This document shows, one piece after another, positions 1-5,833 of a stretch of 8,385 nucleotides of DNA; the first letter of the stretch is position 1; every line of letters starts with the position of its first letter. The notes below the pieces were generated by a model, which saw nothing but the letters and a program-made list of their open reading frames with translations, was not told the origin of the DNA and did not search any database. The position numbers and the translations under genes were made by a program. Source of the stretch: Akkermansia muciniphila (GTDB taxonomy: Bacteria > Verrucomicrobiota > Verrucomicrobiia > Verrucomicrobiales > Akkermansiaceae); the NCBI GenBank assembly GCA_945870545.1, contig CAMBTF010000058.1, forward strand, positions 1-8,385, in the 5' to 3' direction.

Positions 1-1202
1 GCGGCGGCGGCGGCCATGAGTGGGCGCTTGGCACTGTCGCGATCCCCGCCGCAGCCGAAAACGGTGATGAGGCGGCGTGGATCGAGTTCTTTCAAGGTGC
101 GGCAGGCATTCTCGATCGCATCCGGCGTGTGGGCGTAATCGACAAAGACCGTGGCACCACCCGCGCTGCCCACGTTTTCCATGCGACCCGGCACCTGCGG
201 GGAATCGGCAAGTGCGGCGATGGCTTCGCGGGGCTTGATACCACAGGCGGAGGCGGTGGCGATGGCGGCGAGGAGATTGTAGGCGTTGAAACGGCCGATG
301 AGCGGCGCGCGGACGAGGAAGGTTTTCCCTTTCGCCGCGAGTTCGAAGGTCATGCCGTCGGTCTTCTGACGGAAGCCATTCGCGCGGAAATCGCAATGCA
401 CGCCGAAGCCGTAACGCAGCACCGGCATCTTGCCTTCGAGTGCCATGGCGAGCTCGTTGCCGCGCGCGTCGTCGGTGTTGATGATGGCGATGGGCTTTTT
501 CCCCAGCGGATTCGCTGCGAGGTCGTGGAACCACGAGGCCTTCGCCTCCATGTAGTTCGCGAGCGTACCGTGGTAATCGAGGTGATCCTGGGTGAGGTTG
601 GTGAAAACGGCGGCGTCGAAGGCGATGTGATGGACGCGTTTCTGGTGGATGCCGTGAGAGGAAACCTCCATCGCCGCGCCGCGGCAGGCGTTGTCGCGGA
701 AGGTAGCGAGGATGGCGTTGAGCTCGATGGAGCCGGGCGTCGTGTGTTTTGCGGGCGTGCGGGTCTCGCCGTCATCGACAAGGATGGTGCCGAGCAGTCC
801 GGCGCGGTGCCATGCCGTGCGCATGATGTGATGTACGAGAAATGCCGTAGTTGTTTTGCCGTTCGTGCCGGTGATACCCGCCATCTTCAGCTCTCCCGCA
901 GGCTCGCCGTAAAATGTGGCCGAAAGCACGGCCAGCGCGGCGCGGCTGTCGGGAACGTGGAGCCATGCCGCCGTTTGCGGGAAATCGGAAGGCGGCGCGG
1001 ACTCGGCGAGGATCGCGGTCGCGCCTTTCGCGATGACGTCCGCGATGAATTTGTGCCCGTCCATACTCGTGCCACGGATCGCGGCGAACAGCTTGCCCGG
1101 CTCTGCGGCGCGGGAATCCGCCGTGAGGTCATCAATTTCAAGATCAAGCGCACCAGAAGCGGTGACTTTTTCTAGCTGGGAAATAAGCGTACGGAGAAGC
1201 AT
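1..1202 (-). CDS. murE: UDP-N-acetylmuramoyl-tripeptide synthetase MurE, 3' end cut by window
   Basis: MurE is a cytoplasmic Mur ligase that uses ATP to add the third stem-peptide residue (meso-diaminopimelate or lysine) to UDP-MurNAc-L-Ala-D-Glu. The visible 400 codons start MLLRTLISQLEKV. An N-terminal substrate-binding domain (about residues 20-105, with DDLTADSR and SMDGHKFI) is followed by the ATP-binding P-loop GITGTNGKTTT at about 109-119. KHTTPGSIEL (about 152-161), EVSSHG (about 179-184) and TNLTQDHLDYHG (about 201-212) are typical MurE signatures. Near the edge VFVDYAHTPDAIEN and TVFGCGGDRDSAKRP are seen. The C-terminal domain, including the DNPR-type motif that tells diaminopimelate from lysine enzymes, is outside the window, so the amino acid added cannot be read. 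The ATG is 5 nt downstream of the ftsI stop, with only a distant AGGA as a possible ribosome site. It is very likely cotranscribed with ftsI. Confidence 0.95.
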   Translation of the reverse strand, partial: MLLRTLISQLEKVTASGALDLEIDDLTADSRAAEPGKLFAAIRGTSMDGHKFIADVIAKGATAILAESAPPSDFPQTAAWLHVPDSRAALAVLSATFYGEPAGELKMAGITGTNGKTTTAFLVHHIMRTAWHRAGLLGTILVDDGETRTPAKHTTPGSIELNAILATFRDNACRGAAMEVSSHGIHQKRVHHIAFDAAVFTNLTQDHLDYHGTLANYMEAKASWFHDLAANPLGKKPIAIINTDDARGNELAMALEGKMPVLRYGFGVHCDFRANGFRQKTDGMTFELAAKGKTFLVRAPLIGRFNAYNLLAAIATASACGIKPREAIAALADSPQVPGRMENVGSAGGATVFVDYAHTPDAIENACRTLKELDPRRLITVFGCGGDRDSAKRPLMAAAA

Positions 1203-1207
1203 GTAGG

Positions 1208-3133
1208 TTATTGGGTCCTGGCGATCGGCTCCTCGGAGTCCTTGATCGGTTCGGTGGGCGTGAGGTTCATGTGTGCGGCGAGGCGGGTCGCGATTTTTGA
1301 AAAAATAGGGGCTGCGATCGTTCCGCCGTAGTGCGTCACCTCGGTTGTTTTCGGCTCGTCGATGACGACGTAACAGACGAACGCCGGATCATCGGCGGGC
1401 ATGAAACCGGCGAAGGAAACGACATACGCACCATTTATGTAACCGCCGCGTTTAGGATCGTGCTTGATGGCGGTTCCGGTTTTCCCGCAGACCTTGTAGC
1501 CGGCCACGCAGGCCTGCTGGGCGGTGCCACCAAGTTGTGTCACCTTGTGCAGCGCGGTGCGCATTTTCTTCGCCGTTTCGGGGGAAATCACCTTCCTGCG
1601 CGAGACCGTGGGGAAGTCATCGACCACCGTGCCGTCGTTGGCGACCAGAGCCTTGATGATGTTGGGCTTGAGAAGACGCCCGTCGCCGGCGATTACACAA
1701 TAGGCGGTGGCCATCTGGATCGGCGTGACGCCTATGTAATATCCGTAGGAGGCCCGTGAGAAATCGACAGGTAGTTTCGCGACCGGAGCCATGCCGGGAT
1801 TCTCGCCGCTAAGCTGGATCCCGCTGCGCTCGCCGAAACCGAAGCCGTGCACGTAACCGTAGTAGCGTTTCACGCCCAGCTGTTTGGCGAGCTTCCAACA
1901 TCCGATGTTATTCGATTTCTGGATGATCTGTTCGAAGGTGAGCATGCCGCCGGAGTGTCCGTCGCGCACGCTGAACTTCTGTTCCTGCAGAAATCGCGGG
2001 CAGTTCAGGACGGTGGTGGGCGTGACGAGTTTCTCCTCCAACGCCGCGGCGGTGGGAATGATCTTGATCGTGGATCCCGGCTCGTATTTCGCTTGGATCG
2101 CGTAGTTGAAGGAGTTGTTCTCCAAATCCTGCTTGTGGTTGAGGTCGAAGTGCGGGCGCGAGGCCATGGCGAGGACTTCACCGGTCTTCGGATCCATGAC
2201 GATCACCGCGCCGCGCTCCGACTTAAATTGGGCGAGTCCCGCACCCAGCTCCTCCTCGACAATCGCCTGCGTACCGAGATCGATGGTGAGCTTCACGTTG
2301 AGCCCGGCACGAGGTGGCAGCAGGCTGCTGGCCTTGCCGGGAACAATCATGCCGCGCAAATCCCTGCGGTGCTCACGGCGTCCATCCCGTCCAGCGAGGA
2401 ACTCTTCCTGCGAGGACTCGACACCGAAACGCCCCGCCATCCGGTAAGTCGTTTTCCCATCCTCCGTTTTCTCCTCCACCTCGCCGGTAAAGCCGCTGAG
2501 GTGGGTGGCGAGGTTAGGGTTCGCATACCAGCGCTTGATCGAGTTCTCAAAAGCGATGCCTTGCAGGTAGTTCACATCGACGATTTCACGGAGGCGTTCT
2601 GCGGTGTCGTCCGGGATGTCCTTGGCAATTGGGAACCACTTCGCCCTGTTTGTCTCTATCGCCGCGCGTATCTGGTTGCGATCCATTTCGAGAAGCGGGT
2701 CGAGCAGGGAAATTACACGGGCGAGGTGCTTCTGCACGATCACGTCCGCGGATTCCCGGGCGAGAATCTCACCACGCAGCGAATAGATGCGGCGGACGCG
2801 CTCCTCGCTGGAAAGTTTTTTCCAAGAGCTATCCACGGAAGCTTCCATGTAGGCGAGGCCGAAGGAAGCGAGCTTGGGATCGAGGAGGTGGTTCTTGTCC
2901 ACAAAGACCGAGGCTACCGGGATGCTTTTCGCGATGGGCTCGCCGTTGCGGTCAACGGTCATGCCGCGGATCGCGGGGAGTCGCTCGATGCGGTGGAAAG
3001 CCTTGGACGACGAGGCGGCGTAGCGTTGCCTGTCAACAAGCTGAATCTGTACGAGGCGCGCGGACAAGGCGCTGAGCAAGGTCACTAGGACCAGGCAGAG
3101 GACGATGCAGCGGTTTTGGAAAGCGCGGTTCAC
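1208..3133 (-). CDS. ftsI: Septal peptidoglycan transpeptidase, penicillin-binding protein FtsI/PBP3 family
   Basis: This is a 641-residue class B penicillin-binding protein that cross-links septal peptidoglycan and acts in the periplasm from an inner-membrane anchor. A short cytoplasmic start is followed by one membrane segment (about residues 9-31). Next comes a dimerisation or pedestal domain with the conserved RGMTVDRNGEPIA (about 56-68). The transpeptidase domain (about 280-620) has all three active-site motifs: STIK with catalytic Ser354, SNN at about 407-409 (SxN) and KTGT at about 551-554. Length is slightly above the usual 550-610 residues, and a helical insertion at about 85-185 may account for this. 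No PASTA repeats are seen. The start is GTG at 3133; it overlaps the stop of the upstream gene as GTGA, suggesting translational coupling. Position in the dcw cluster supports the division-specific paralogue rather than an elongation PBP2. Confidence 0.95.
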   Translation of the reverse strand: MNRAFQNRCIVLCLVLVTLLSALSARLVQIQLVDRQRYAASSSKAFHRIERLPAIRGMTVDRNGEPIAKSIPVASVFVDKNHLLDPKLASFGLAYMEASVDSSWKKLSSEERVRRIYSLRGEILARESADVIVQKHLARVISLLDPLLEMDRNQIRAAIETNRAKWFPIAKDIPDDTAERLREIVDVNYLQGIAFENSIKRWYANPNLATHLSGFTGEVEEKTEDGKTTYRMAGRFGVESSQEEFLAGRDGRREHRRDLRGMIVPGKASSLLPPRAGLNVKLTIDLGTQAIVEEELGAGLAQFKSERGAVIVMDPKTGEVLAMASRPHFDLNHKQDLENNSFNYAIQAKYEPGSTIKIIPTAAALEEKLVTPTTVLNCPRFLQEQKFSVRDGHSGGMLTFEQIIQKSNNIGCWKLAKQLGVKRYYGYVHGFGFGERSGIQLSGENPGMAPVAKLPVDFSRASYGYYIGVTPIQMATAYCVIAGDGRLLKPNIIKALVANDGTVVDDFPTVSRRKVISPETAKKMRTALHKVTQLGGTAQQACVAGYKVCGKTGTAIKHDPKRGGYINGAYVVSFAGFMPADDPAFVCYVVIDEPKTTEVTHYGGTIAAPIFSKIATRLAAHMNLTPTEPIKDSEEPIARTQ

Positions 3134-3474
3134 AGGCTGGCGGAGGTGGCTTCCGGTGCGTCATCCGGCGTGGTGACGTCTTCGGAGACACCGATGGGAA
3201 TGGGGACGAGATCGGTGCCCGTCTCTTCGAGGTTTTTCCTTATGGCAAATAGGTTCAGGATCTGGTCGGCGCGCATTTGCACGGTGCGTATGTCAAGCTG
3301 GTGCTGCTCGATGCGGCGCTCCACGATATCGATTTCGCGCGCGGTCTTGATCTGACTATTACGATAAACCACGTAGGTCACACCGCCGACGGCACCGAAC
3401 GCGCCTGCGAGGATGACGGAGAGAATCATAGCGAGCGAGATCCTCTGATTGGGTTCCTGGCGGCGGCGGTTCAT
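3130..3474 (-). CDS. ftsL: Small bitopic membrane protein, FtsL-like division protein
   Basis: This 114-residue protein has a basic cytoplasmic start (MNRRRQEPNQR), one hydrophobic membrane segment (about residues 13-37) and a periplasmic helix of about 42-80 with heptad-like spacing (IVERRIEQHQLDIRTVQMRADQ), followed by an acidic, Thr/Ala-rich tail. That topology, and the position between rsmH and ftsI, are those of FtsL, which pairs with FtsB/DivIC and FtsQ to activate the septal synthase FtsWI. FtsL sequences diverge very fast, so the call rests on topology and synteny more than on residue identity. The ATG is 33 nt after the rsmH stop with no Shine-Dalgarno. The stop overlaps the ftsI GTG as GTGA. 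It could formally be another bitopic coiled-coil protein, but nothing in the context favours that. Confidence 0.8.
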   Translation of the reverse strand: MNRRRQEPNQRISLAMILSVILAGAFGAVGGVTYVVYRNSQIKTAREIDIVERRIEQHQLDIRTVQMRADQILNLFAIRKNLEETGTDLVPIPIGVSEDVTTPDDAPEATSASL

Positions 3475-3507
3475 GGCGGTGGTTGGGTGGAGTTCGGGCG
3501 AAGTTTT

Positions 3508-4506
3508 TCAGGCGGTGAGGGGTTCATCCCCCAAAAGCTGAGCGACCCGCAGTTTCGCACTGCGGGCTCTTGGGTTCGTGGATGTTTCCTGGGCGCTGGG
3601 CGCGATGGCTTTTTTCGAAAGCAGCCGGAAGATGCGGTCGGGGTTGGGCCGCGCCTCGGGCCAGGTGGGATCGTCGATGTATGGTTGTGAGTGCTGGCGG
3701 AGATATCTCTTCACCTCGCGGTCTTCGAGGCTATGGAAAGTGATGATAAGCAGGCGTCCTCCGGGTTTAAGGATTTTGGTGGCGGAGGATAGGACGGCGG
3801 CGAGCGATTCGAGTTCCTCGTTGATCGCCATGCGGATCGCTTGGAAACTGCGGGTAGCGGGATGTGTTTTCCCGCTGCGGCCGACGGCTTTCTCGATGCA
3901 GGCGGCGAGCTCTGTGGTGGTAGTGAAGGGTTTCACGGCGCGCCTTTCGACAATGGCGGCGGCAATCCGGCGGGCGCGGGGTTCCTCGCCGTATTCGCGG
4001 AGGATGCGGAGGATCTCGGCTTCGGGCGAGTGGTTGACTAGATCGGCGGCGGTCATTTTCGCGTTCGGCCCCATGCGCATGTCGAGCGGGCCCTCACGCA
4101 TGAAGGAGAAGCCGCGCGGCGCGGAATCGAGCTGGCGCGAGGAAACCCCGAGATCGAGCAGCAGCCCATCGGCGAGCTCTCCCGCCGCGATATCGGGATG
4201 GCCGGGGATTTCGCAGAAATTCGCCTGATAGGTGGAGAAATTCGGTGCGAACCCGGCGAGACGCGACCCGGCATGGGCGAGCGCCTCAGGGTCGCGATCC
4301 ACGCCAAGGACTTTCGCACCGGCTTTCAGGAAAAGCTCCGTGTGACCGCCGCCGCCCAGGGTGCCATCGATGATGTATCTGCCTGCGCAGGCATCCATCA
4401 TTTCGAGCACCTCATCGGCCAAGACGGGAAGGTGGTAGCCTTCCGGGGAAAGGGATTCGGACTCCGCGACCGACAACCAGCCAGGAGCGGTTGCGGAGTC
4501 CGACAT
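3508..4506 (-). CDS. rsmH: 16S rRNA (cytosine(1402)-N(4))-methyltransferase RsmH (MraW)
   Basis: RsmH transfers a methyl group from S-adenosylmethionine to N4 of C1402 in 16S rRNA, tuning the ribosomal P site. With the ATG at 4506 the protein has 332 residues, close to the usual 300-320. HLPVL at about 25-29 is the typical family start. The SAM-binding loop DGTLGGGGHT is at about 47-56, GVDRDP at about 68-73, then LLLDLGVSS, the family motif RGFSFMREGPLDMRM and TFHSLEDREVK with His258. NPRARSAKLRV is near the C-terminus. An in-frame ATG at 4764 would add 86 residues. That stretch contains the hairpin repeats, has third-position GC of roughly half against roughly three quarters in the core (hand count), and shows no family motif, so I prefer 4506. 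Neither start has a clear Shine-Dalgarno. Hairpin A1 lies directly after the chosen start and encodes APGWLS. Confidence 0.93.
   Translation of the reverse strand: MSDSATAPGWLSVAESESLSPEGYHLPVLADEVLEMMDACAGRYIIDGTLGGGGHTELFLKAGAKVLGVDRDPEALAHAGSRLAGFAPNFSTYQANFCEIPGHPDIAAGELADGLLLDLGVSSRQLDSAPRGFSFMREGPLDMRMGPNAKMTAADLVNHSPEAEILRILREYGEEPRARRIAAAIVERRAVKPFTTTTELAACIEKAVGRSGKTHPATRSFQAIRMAINEELESLAAVLSSATKILKPGGRLLIITFHSLEDREVKRYLRQHSQPYIDDPTWPEARPNPDRIFRLLSKKAIAPSAQETSTNPRARSAKLRVAQLLGDEPLTA
4457..4503. repeat. Hairpin A1: 15-bp stem, 17-nt constant loop
   Basis: The left arm TCGGACTCCGCGACC (4457-4471) and right arm GGTTGCGGAGTCCGA (4489-4503) pair with a single G-T/A-C mismatch. They enclose the 17-nt loop GACAACCAGCCAGGAGC (4472-4488). 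The same loop recurs exactly in hairpin A2 with an unrelated stem. The element lies in codons 2-17 of rsmH, read from the 4506 start. There is no U-run after it on either strand, so it is not an ordinary terminator. Confidence 0.85.
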
Positions 4507-4508
4507 GC

Positions 4509-4542
4509 CAAAACCGCGTGCTGTCCCGAGCGCGCTGTTTTG
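4509..4542. repeat. Hairpin B1: 14-bp stem, GTCCCG loop
   Basis: CAAAACCGCGTGCT (4509-4522) and AGCGCGCTGTTTTG (4529-4542) pair at 12 of 14 positions; one exception is a G-T wobble and one is a mismatch. They close on a 6-nt loop GTCCCG (4523-4528; CGGGAC on the minus strand). The same loop with closing CT/AG pairs occurs in hairpin B2. Confidence 0.75.
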
Positions 4543-4562
4543 TGATCCATGGGAAAATTTTA

Positions 4563-4607
4563 CCGGTGGCCGCGCTGACAACCAGCCAGGAGCAGCGCGA
4601 CGCACCG
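4563..4607. repeat. Hairpin A2: second copy of the 17-nt loop on a different stem
   Basis: The loop GACAACCAGCCAGGAGC (4577-4593) is identical, 17 of 17, to that of hairpin A1 and lies 105 bp away. Its stem has an outer part CCGGTG/CACCGG (4563-4568 with 4602-4607) and an inner part CGCGCT/AGCGCG (4571-4576 with 4594-4599), separated by a small internal loop (GC opposite ACG). The stem sequence is unrelated to that of A1, so complementarity rather than sequence is preserved. Confidence 0.85.
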
Positions 4608-4620
4608 GATTAAAAAGCGA

Positions 4621-4647
4621 ATGAAGCTCTGTCCCGAGAGACTTCAT
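4621..4647. repeat. Hairpin B2: second GTCCCG-loop hairpin
   Basis: ATGAAGCTCT (4621-4630) pairs with AGAGACTTCAT (4637-4647), ten pairs with one bulged base, around the loop GTCCCG (4631-4636). The loop lies 108 bp from that of B1, so A1-B1 and A2-B2 look like two units of one composite repeat. On the minus strand both B elements share CTCGGGACAG. Confidence 0.7.
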
Positions 4648-4800
4648 CCGCCCAGCCAGAGAGCTTGGGGAAAAGGAATCCAACCCTAGCGCACGGAAGA
4701 ACCGACCGGAAACCGCCGACAGGTGCGCCGTTTCGTCTGCTGGGGCTGGTGGGTTAAGCAGCATGCGATCAGTGGGGATTGAAATCGGTGGGTTCAGGGG

Positions 4801-4812
4801 TGAAAATTTTCA
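4801..4812. repeat. Perfect 12-bp palindrome over the mraZ stop codon
   Basis: TGAAAATTTTCA is a perfect palindrome whose last three bases are the mraZ stop codon read on the minus strand. It is short and AT-rich, with no loop. It could bind a dimeric protein or be chance. No terminator U-tract follows. Confidence 0.3.
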
Positions 4813-5268
4813 ATAAATGCCTAGCTTGTTGCGCGAGGGCGCAACTCCGAGTCCTCCGAAGGCCGCGCAATAGTTTTTCTTGCTCCAGACCTCGAAATGA
4901 GAGTCGCCCGCTAGGAGATAAACTTCCGCGTCGGGTTCGATTCCGGCGTGCTGCGCAAAATCCTTCGGTAGCAACAGCCTGCCTTGGTCGTTTAGGTTCG
5001 CATCACGGAGATTCCTCTTCAGCTCGCTCTTTGCCTCTGCCTTTTCCCCTGGATCTAACACGTGGTCATCCACGGTTTTCAGGCGGCTTGCGATGCCTTC
5101 GTCCGTCAGCACCTTGATGATGGGAAGTTCGCTCCTCCGGTCGAAGGAGGCCATCATATGAAGGCTTTCGCCTGGCTGCGGCCTCCAAGCAGACACGACA
5201 TTGACCCGACTTTTCGAATCTGTCTTGTAAAGGTAGGTGCCTTTGTATTGCTGGAATTGACCGCTCAT
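4810..5268 (-). CDS. mraZ: Transcriptional regulator MraZ
   Basis: MraZ is a DNA-binding, ring-forming protein that represses its own dcw operon in the bacteria studied. From the ATG at 5268 the product has 152 residues, with the two AbrB/SpoVT-type half-domains expected. The first is YKGTYLYKTDSKSRVNVVSAWRP (about 8-30, matching the family's D-x-K-x-R). The second is NLNDQGRLLLPKDFAQHAGI (about 91-110, matching D-x-x-G-R-L-x-x-P), followed by EVYLLAGDSHFEVWSKKNY. A GTG at 5286 in the same frame would add six residues (158 in all). I prefer the ATG because it starts closer to the family N-terminus, but neither has a Shine-Dalgarno. It is the first gene of the minus-strand cluster, and AAAGTGT repeats lie just upstream as likely autoregulatory sites. 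The tail after about residue 133 (CAAFGGLGVAPSRNK) is not a recognisable motif. Confidence 0.92.
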   Translation of the reverse strand: MSGQFQQYKGTYLYKTDSKSRVNVVSAWRPQPGESLHMMASFDRRSELPIIKVLTDEGIASRLKTVDDHVLDPGEKAEAKSELKRNLRDANLNDQGRLLLPKDFAQHAGIEPDAEVYLLAGDSHFEVWSKKNYCAAFGGLGVAPSRNKLGIY

Positions 5269-5303
5269 TTTGGGGCTGACATTCACGTCAACCCAAGCAA
5301 TCT

Positions 5304-5320
5304 ACACTTTTGTACACTTT
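5304..5320 (-). promoter_or_regulatory. Two MraZ-box-like direct repeats (AAAGTGT-N3-AAAGTGT)
   Basis: On the minus strand AAAGTGT occurs twice, separated by ACA (5314-5320 and 5304-5310), a 10-bp period. MraZ is known to bind direct repeats with 10-bp spacing, and the Mollicute form is AAAGTG[T/G] with 3-nt spacers, which this matches at both copies. The site ends 35 bp before the mraZ ATG at 5268. Autoregulation of the cluster is the obvious inference. An inverted AAAGTGG lies at 5333-5339 on the plus strand. Confidence 0.65.
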
Positions 5321-5327
5321 ATCCACA
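5319..5327 (+). promoter_or_regulatory. Perfect consensus DnaA box upstream of mraZ
   Basis: TTATCCACA matches the consensus DnaA box exactly and overlaps the distal AAAGTGT repeat by two bases. I found no second box nearby, so this is not an origin. It may let DnaA affect mraZ transcription. By chance such a 9-mer would turn up in roughly 6 percent of windows this size counting both strands, so it is suggestive only. Confidence 0.4.
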
Positions 5328-5386
5328 AGCAGAAAGTGGGAAATTTCGAAATGAATCGTATCTACTTGATATTCAGTAAGTTACAA

Positions 5387-5733
5387 ATTTTTTCCCGCGT
5401 GCATCCGGCTGATTAAAATCGCGATTAGTGGCTATTTCTTAAGAAATGATCTCAAATTTTTACGGTTTTGAAGATTTTTTTGAGGTTAGTGTACATTTTT
5501 CCTCAAACCGGTTTAGTTGTGTACGGAAGTGAAGGCTCCACCTGCGCGCTGACAACCCCAAGAAAATCACTCCGTAAAACAGGAAGATCAAGATCAATTA
5601 GGTGAATCCCGCTGCCGCCAAATTCCCTTGAGATGCCTGAGCGGGTTGATTCGGTAGCCGGCAACCATGCCGCCCGTGTTTGTCCCGGTGATATTCTTTG
5701 CACGTGATGCGTGAAAATCCAAAGAAGATAGGC
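5387..5733. other. AT-rich intergenic region with several perfect palindromes, no gene seen
   Basis: About 350 bases between mraZ control sequences and the tRNA. The part 5387-5515 is much richer in A and T than the rest of the window. It contains three perfect palindromes: AATCGCGATT (5417-5426), ATTTCTTAAGAAAT (5434-5447) and AAACCGGTTT (5505-5514). It also has an inverted repeat TTTGAGG/CCTCAAA (5479-5485 with 5501-5507, 15-nt loop). A longer imperfect hairpin pairs GAATCCCGCT (5604-5613) with AGCGGG and ATTC (5640-5652). A 66-codon GTG-started frame (5503-5703, minus) has no recognisable motif and I do not call it. Confidence 0.5.
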
Positions 5734-5808
5734 TGGTACACGAGGACGGGATCGAACCGCCGACCGACCCGGTGTAAACGGGTTGCTCTACCGCTGAGCT
5801 ACTCGTGC
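5734..5808 (-). tRNA. tRNA-Val (anticodon UAC)
   Basis: The minus strand folds as a full 75-nt cloverleaf with the 3' CCA encoded (5734-5736). The acceptor arms are GCACGAG and CTCGTGT, ending in a G1-U72 wobble. The D arm is GCTC-AGCGGTA-GAGC, the anticodon arm ACCCG-TTTACAC-CGGGT, the variable loop CGGTC and the T arm GGCGG-TTCGATC-CCGTC with one wobble pair. The anticodon TAC (5774-5776 on the plus strand) reads GUA and, by wobble, other valine codons. The discriminator base is A. It stands alone between the mraZ control region and gyrB. Confidence 0.95.
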
Positions 5809-5833
5809 ATGTCGGAGCGAAAATCTCTTCTAA

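Larger units (their letters stand above)
4507..4809. other. mraZ-rsmH spacer carrying hairpin repeats (open in the rsmH frame)
   Basis: Between the mraZ stop and the preferred rsmH start lie about 300 bases that hold hairpins B1, A2 and B2 and a degraded type-A loop, CCCAGCCAGAGAGC, at 4651-4664. The rsmH frame stays open through the whole stretch up to an ATG at 4762-4764, which would give RsmH an 86-residue extension. That extension repeats APGWLS and LGT because the two A-B units are in phase. The part nearest mraZ (about 4667-4800) shows no further clear repeat. I see no promoter or terminator that I can support here. Confidence 0.6.
5299..5386 (-). promoter_or_regulatory. Candidate promoter region of mraZ
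   Basis: Two weak sigma70-like pairs can be read on the minus strand. The first is TTGTAA (5381-5386), a 16-nt spacer, then TAGATA (5359-5364). The second is TTGTGG (5323-5328), an 18-nt spacer, then TAGATT (5299-5304). In the second, the MraZ-like repeats fall almost exactly in the spacer, as expected for repression, and the leader to the ATG at 5268 would be short. Both match the consensus poorly; the region is better supported than either pair. Confidence 0.35.

Noticed and set aside
129..1175. 348-codon open frame on the plus strand
   Set aside because: It is antisense to murE with its clear P-loop and Mur ligase motifs.
1847..3088. 413-codon open frame on the plus strand
   Set aside because: It is antisense to ftsI, which has all three transpeptidase motifs; the product is unlike any family I know.
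4457..4647. CRISPR-like array
   Set aside because: Repeats are only two copies each of short loops inside palindromes, with no regular direct repeats of 24-36 bp and no cas genes.
5319..5327. Replication origin marked by the DnaA box
   Set aside because: Only one perfect box was found. An origin needs a cluster plus an unwinding element, and no dnaA or dnaN is present.
5479..5507. TTTGAGG/CCTCAAA inverted repeat as a Rho-independent terminator
   Set aside because: The T-run precedes the hairpin on the plus strand and becomes an A-run after it on the minus strand, so neither direction gives a stem followed by U residues.
5503..5703. 66-codon minus-strand frame with GTG start between mraZ and the tRNA
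   Set aside because: No ribosome site, no motif and no homology that I can recognise; it spans hairpin-forming intergenic sequence.
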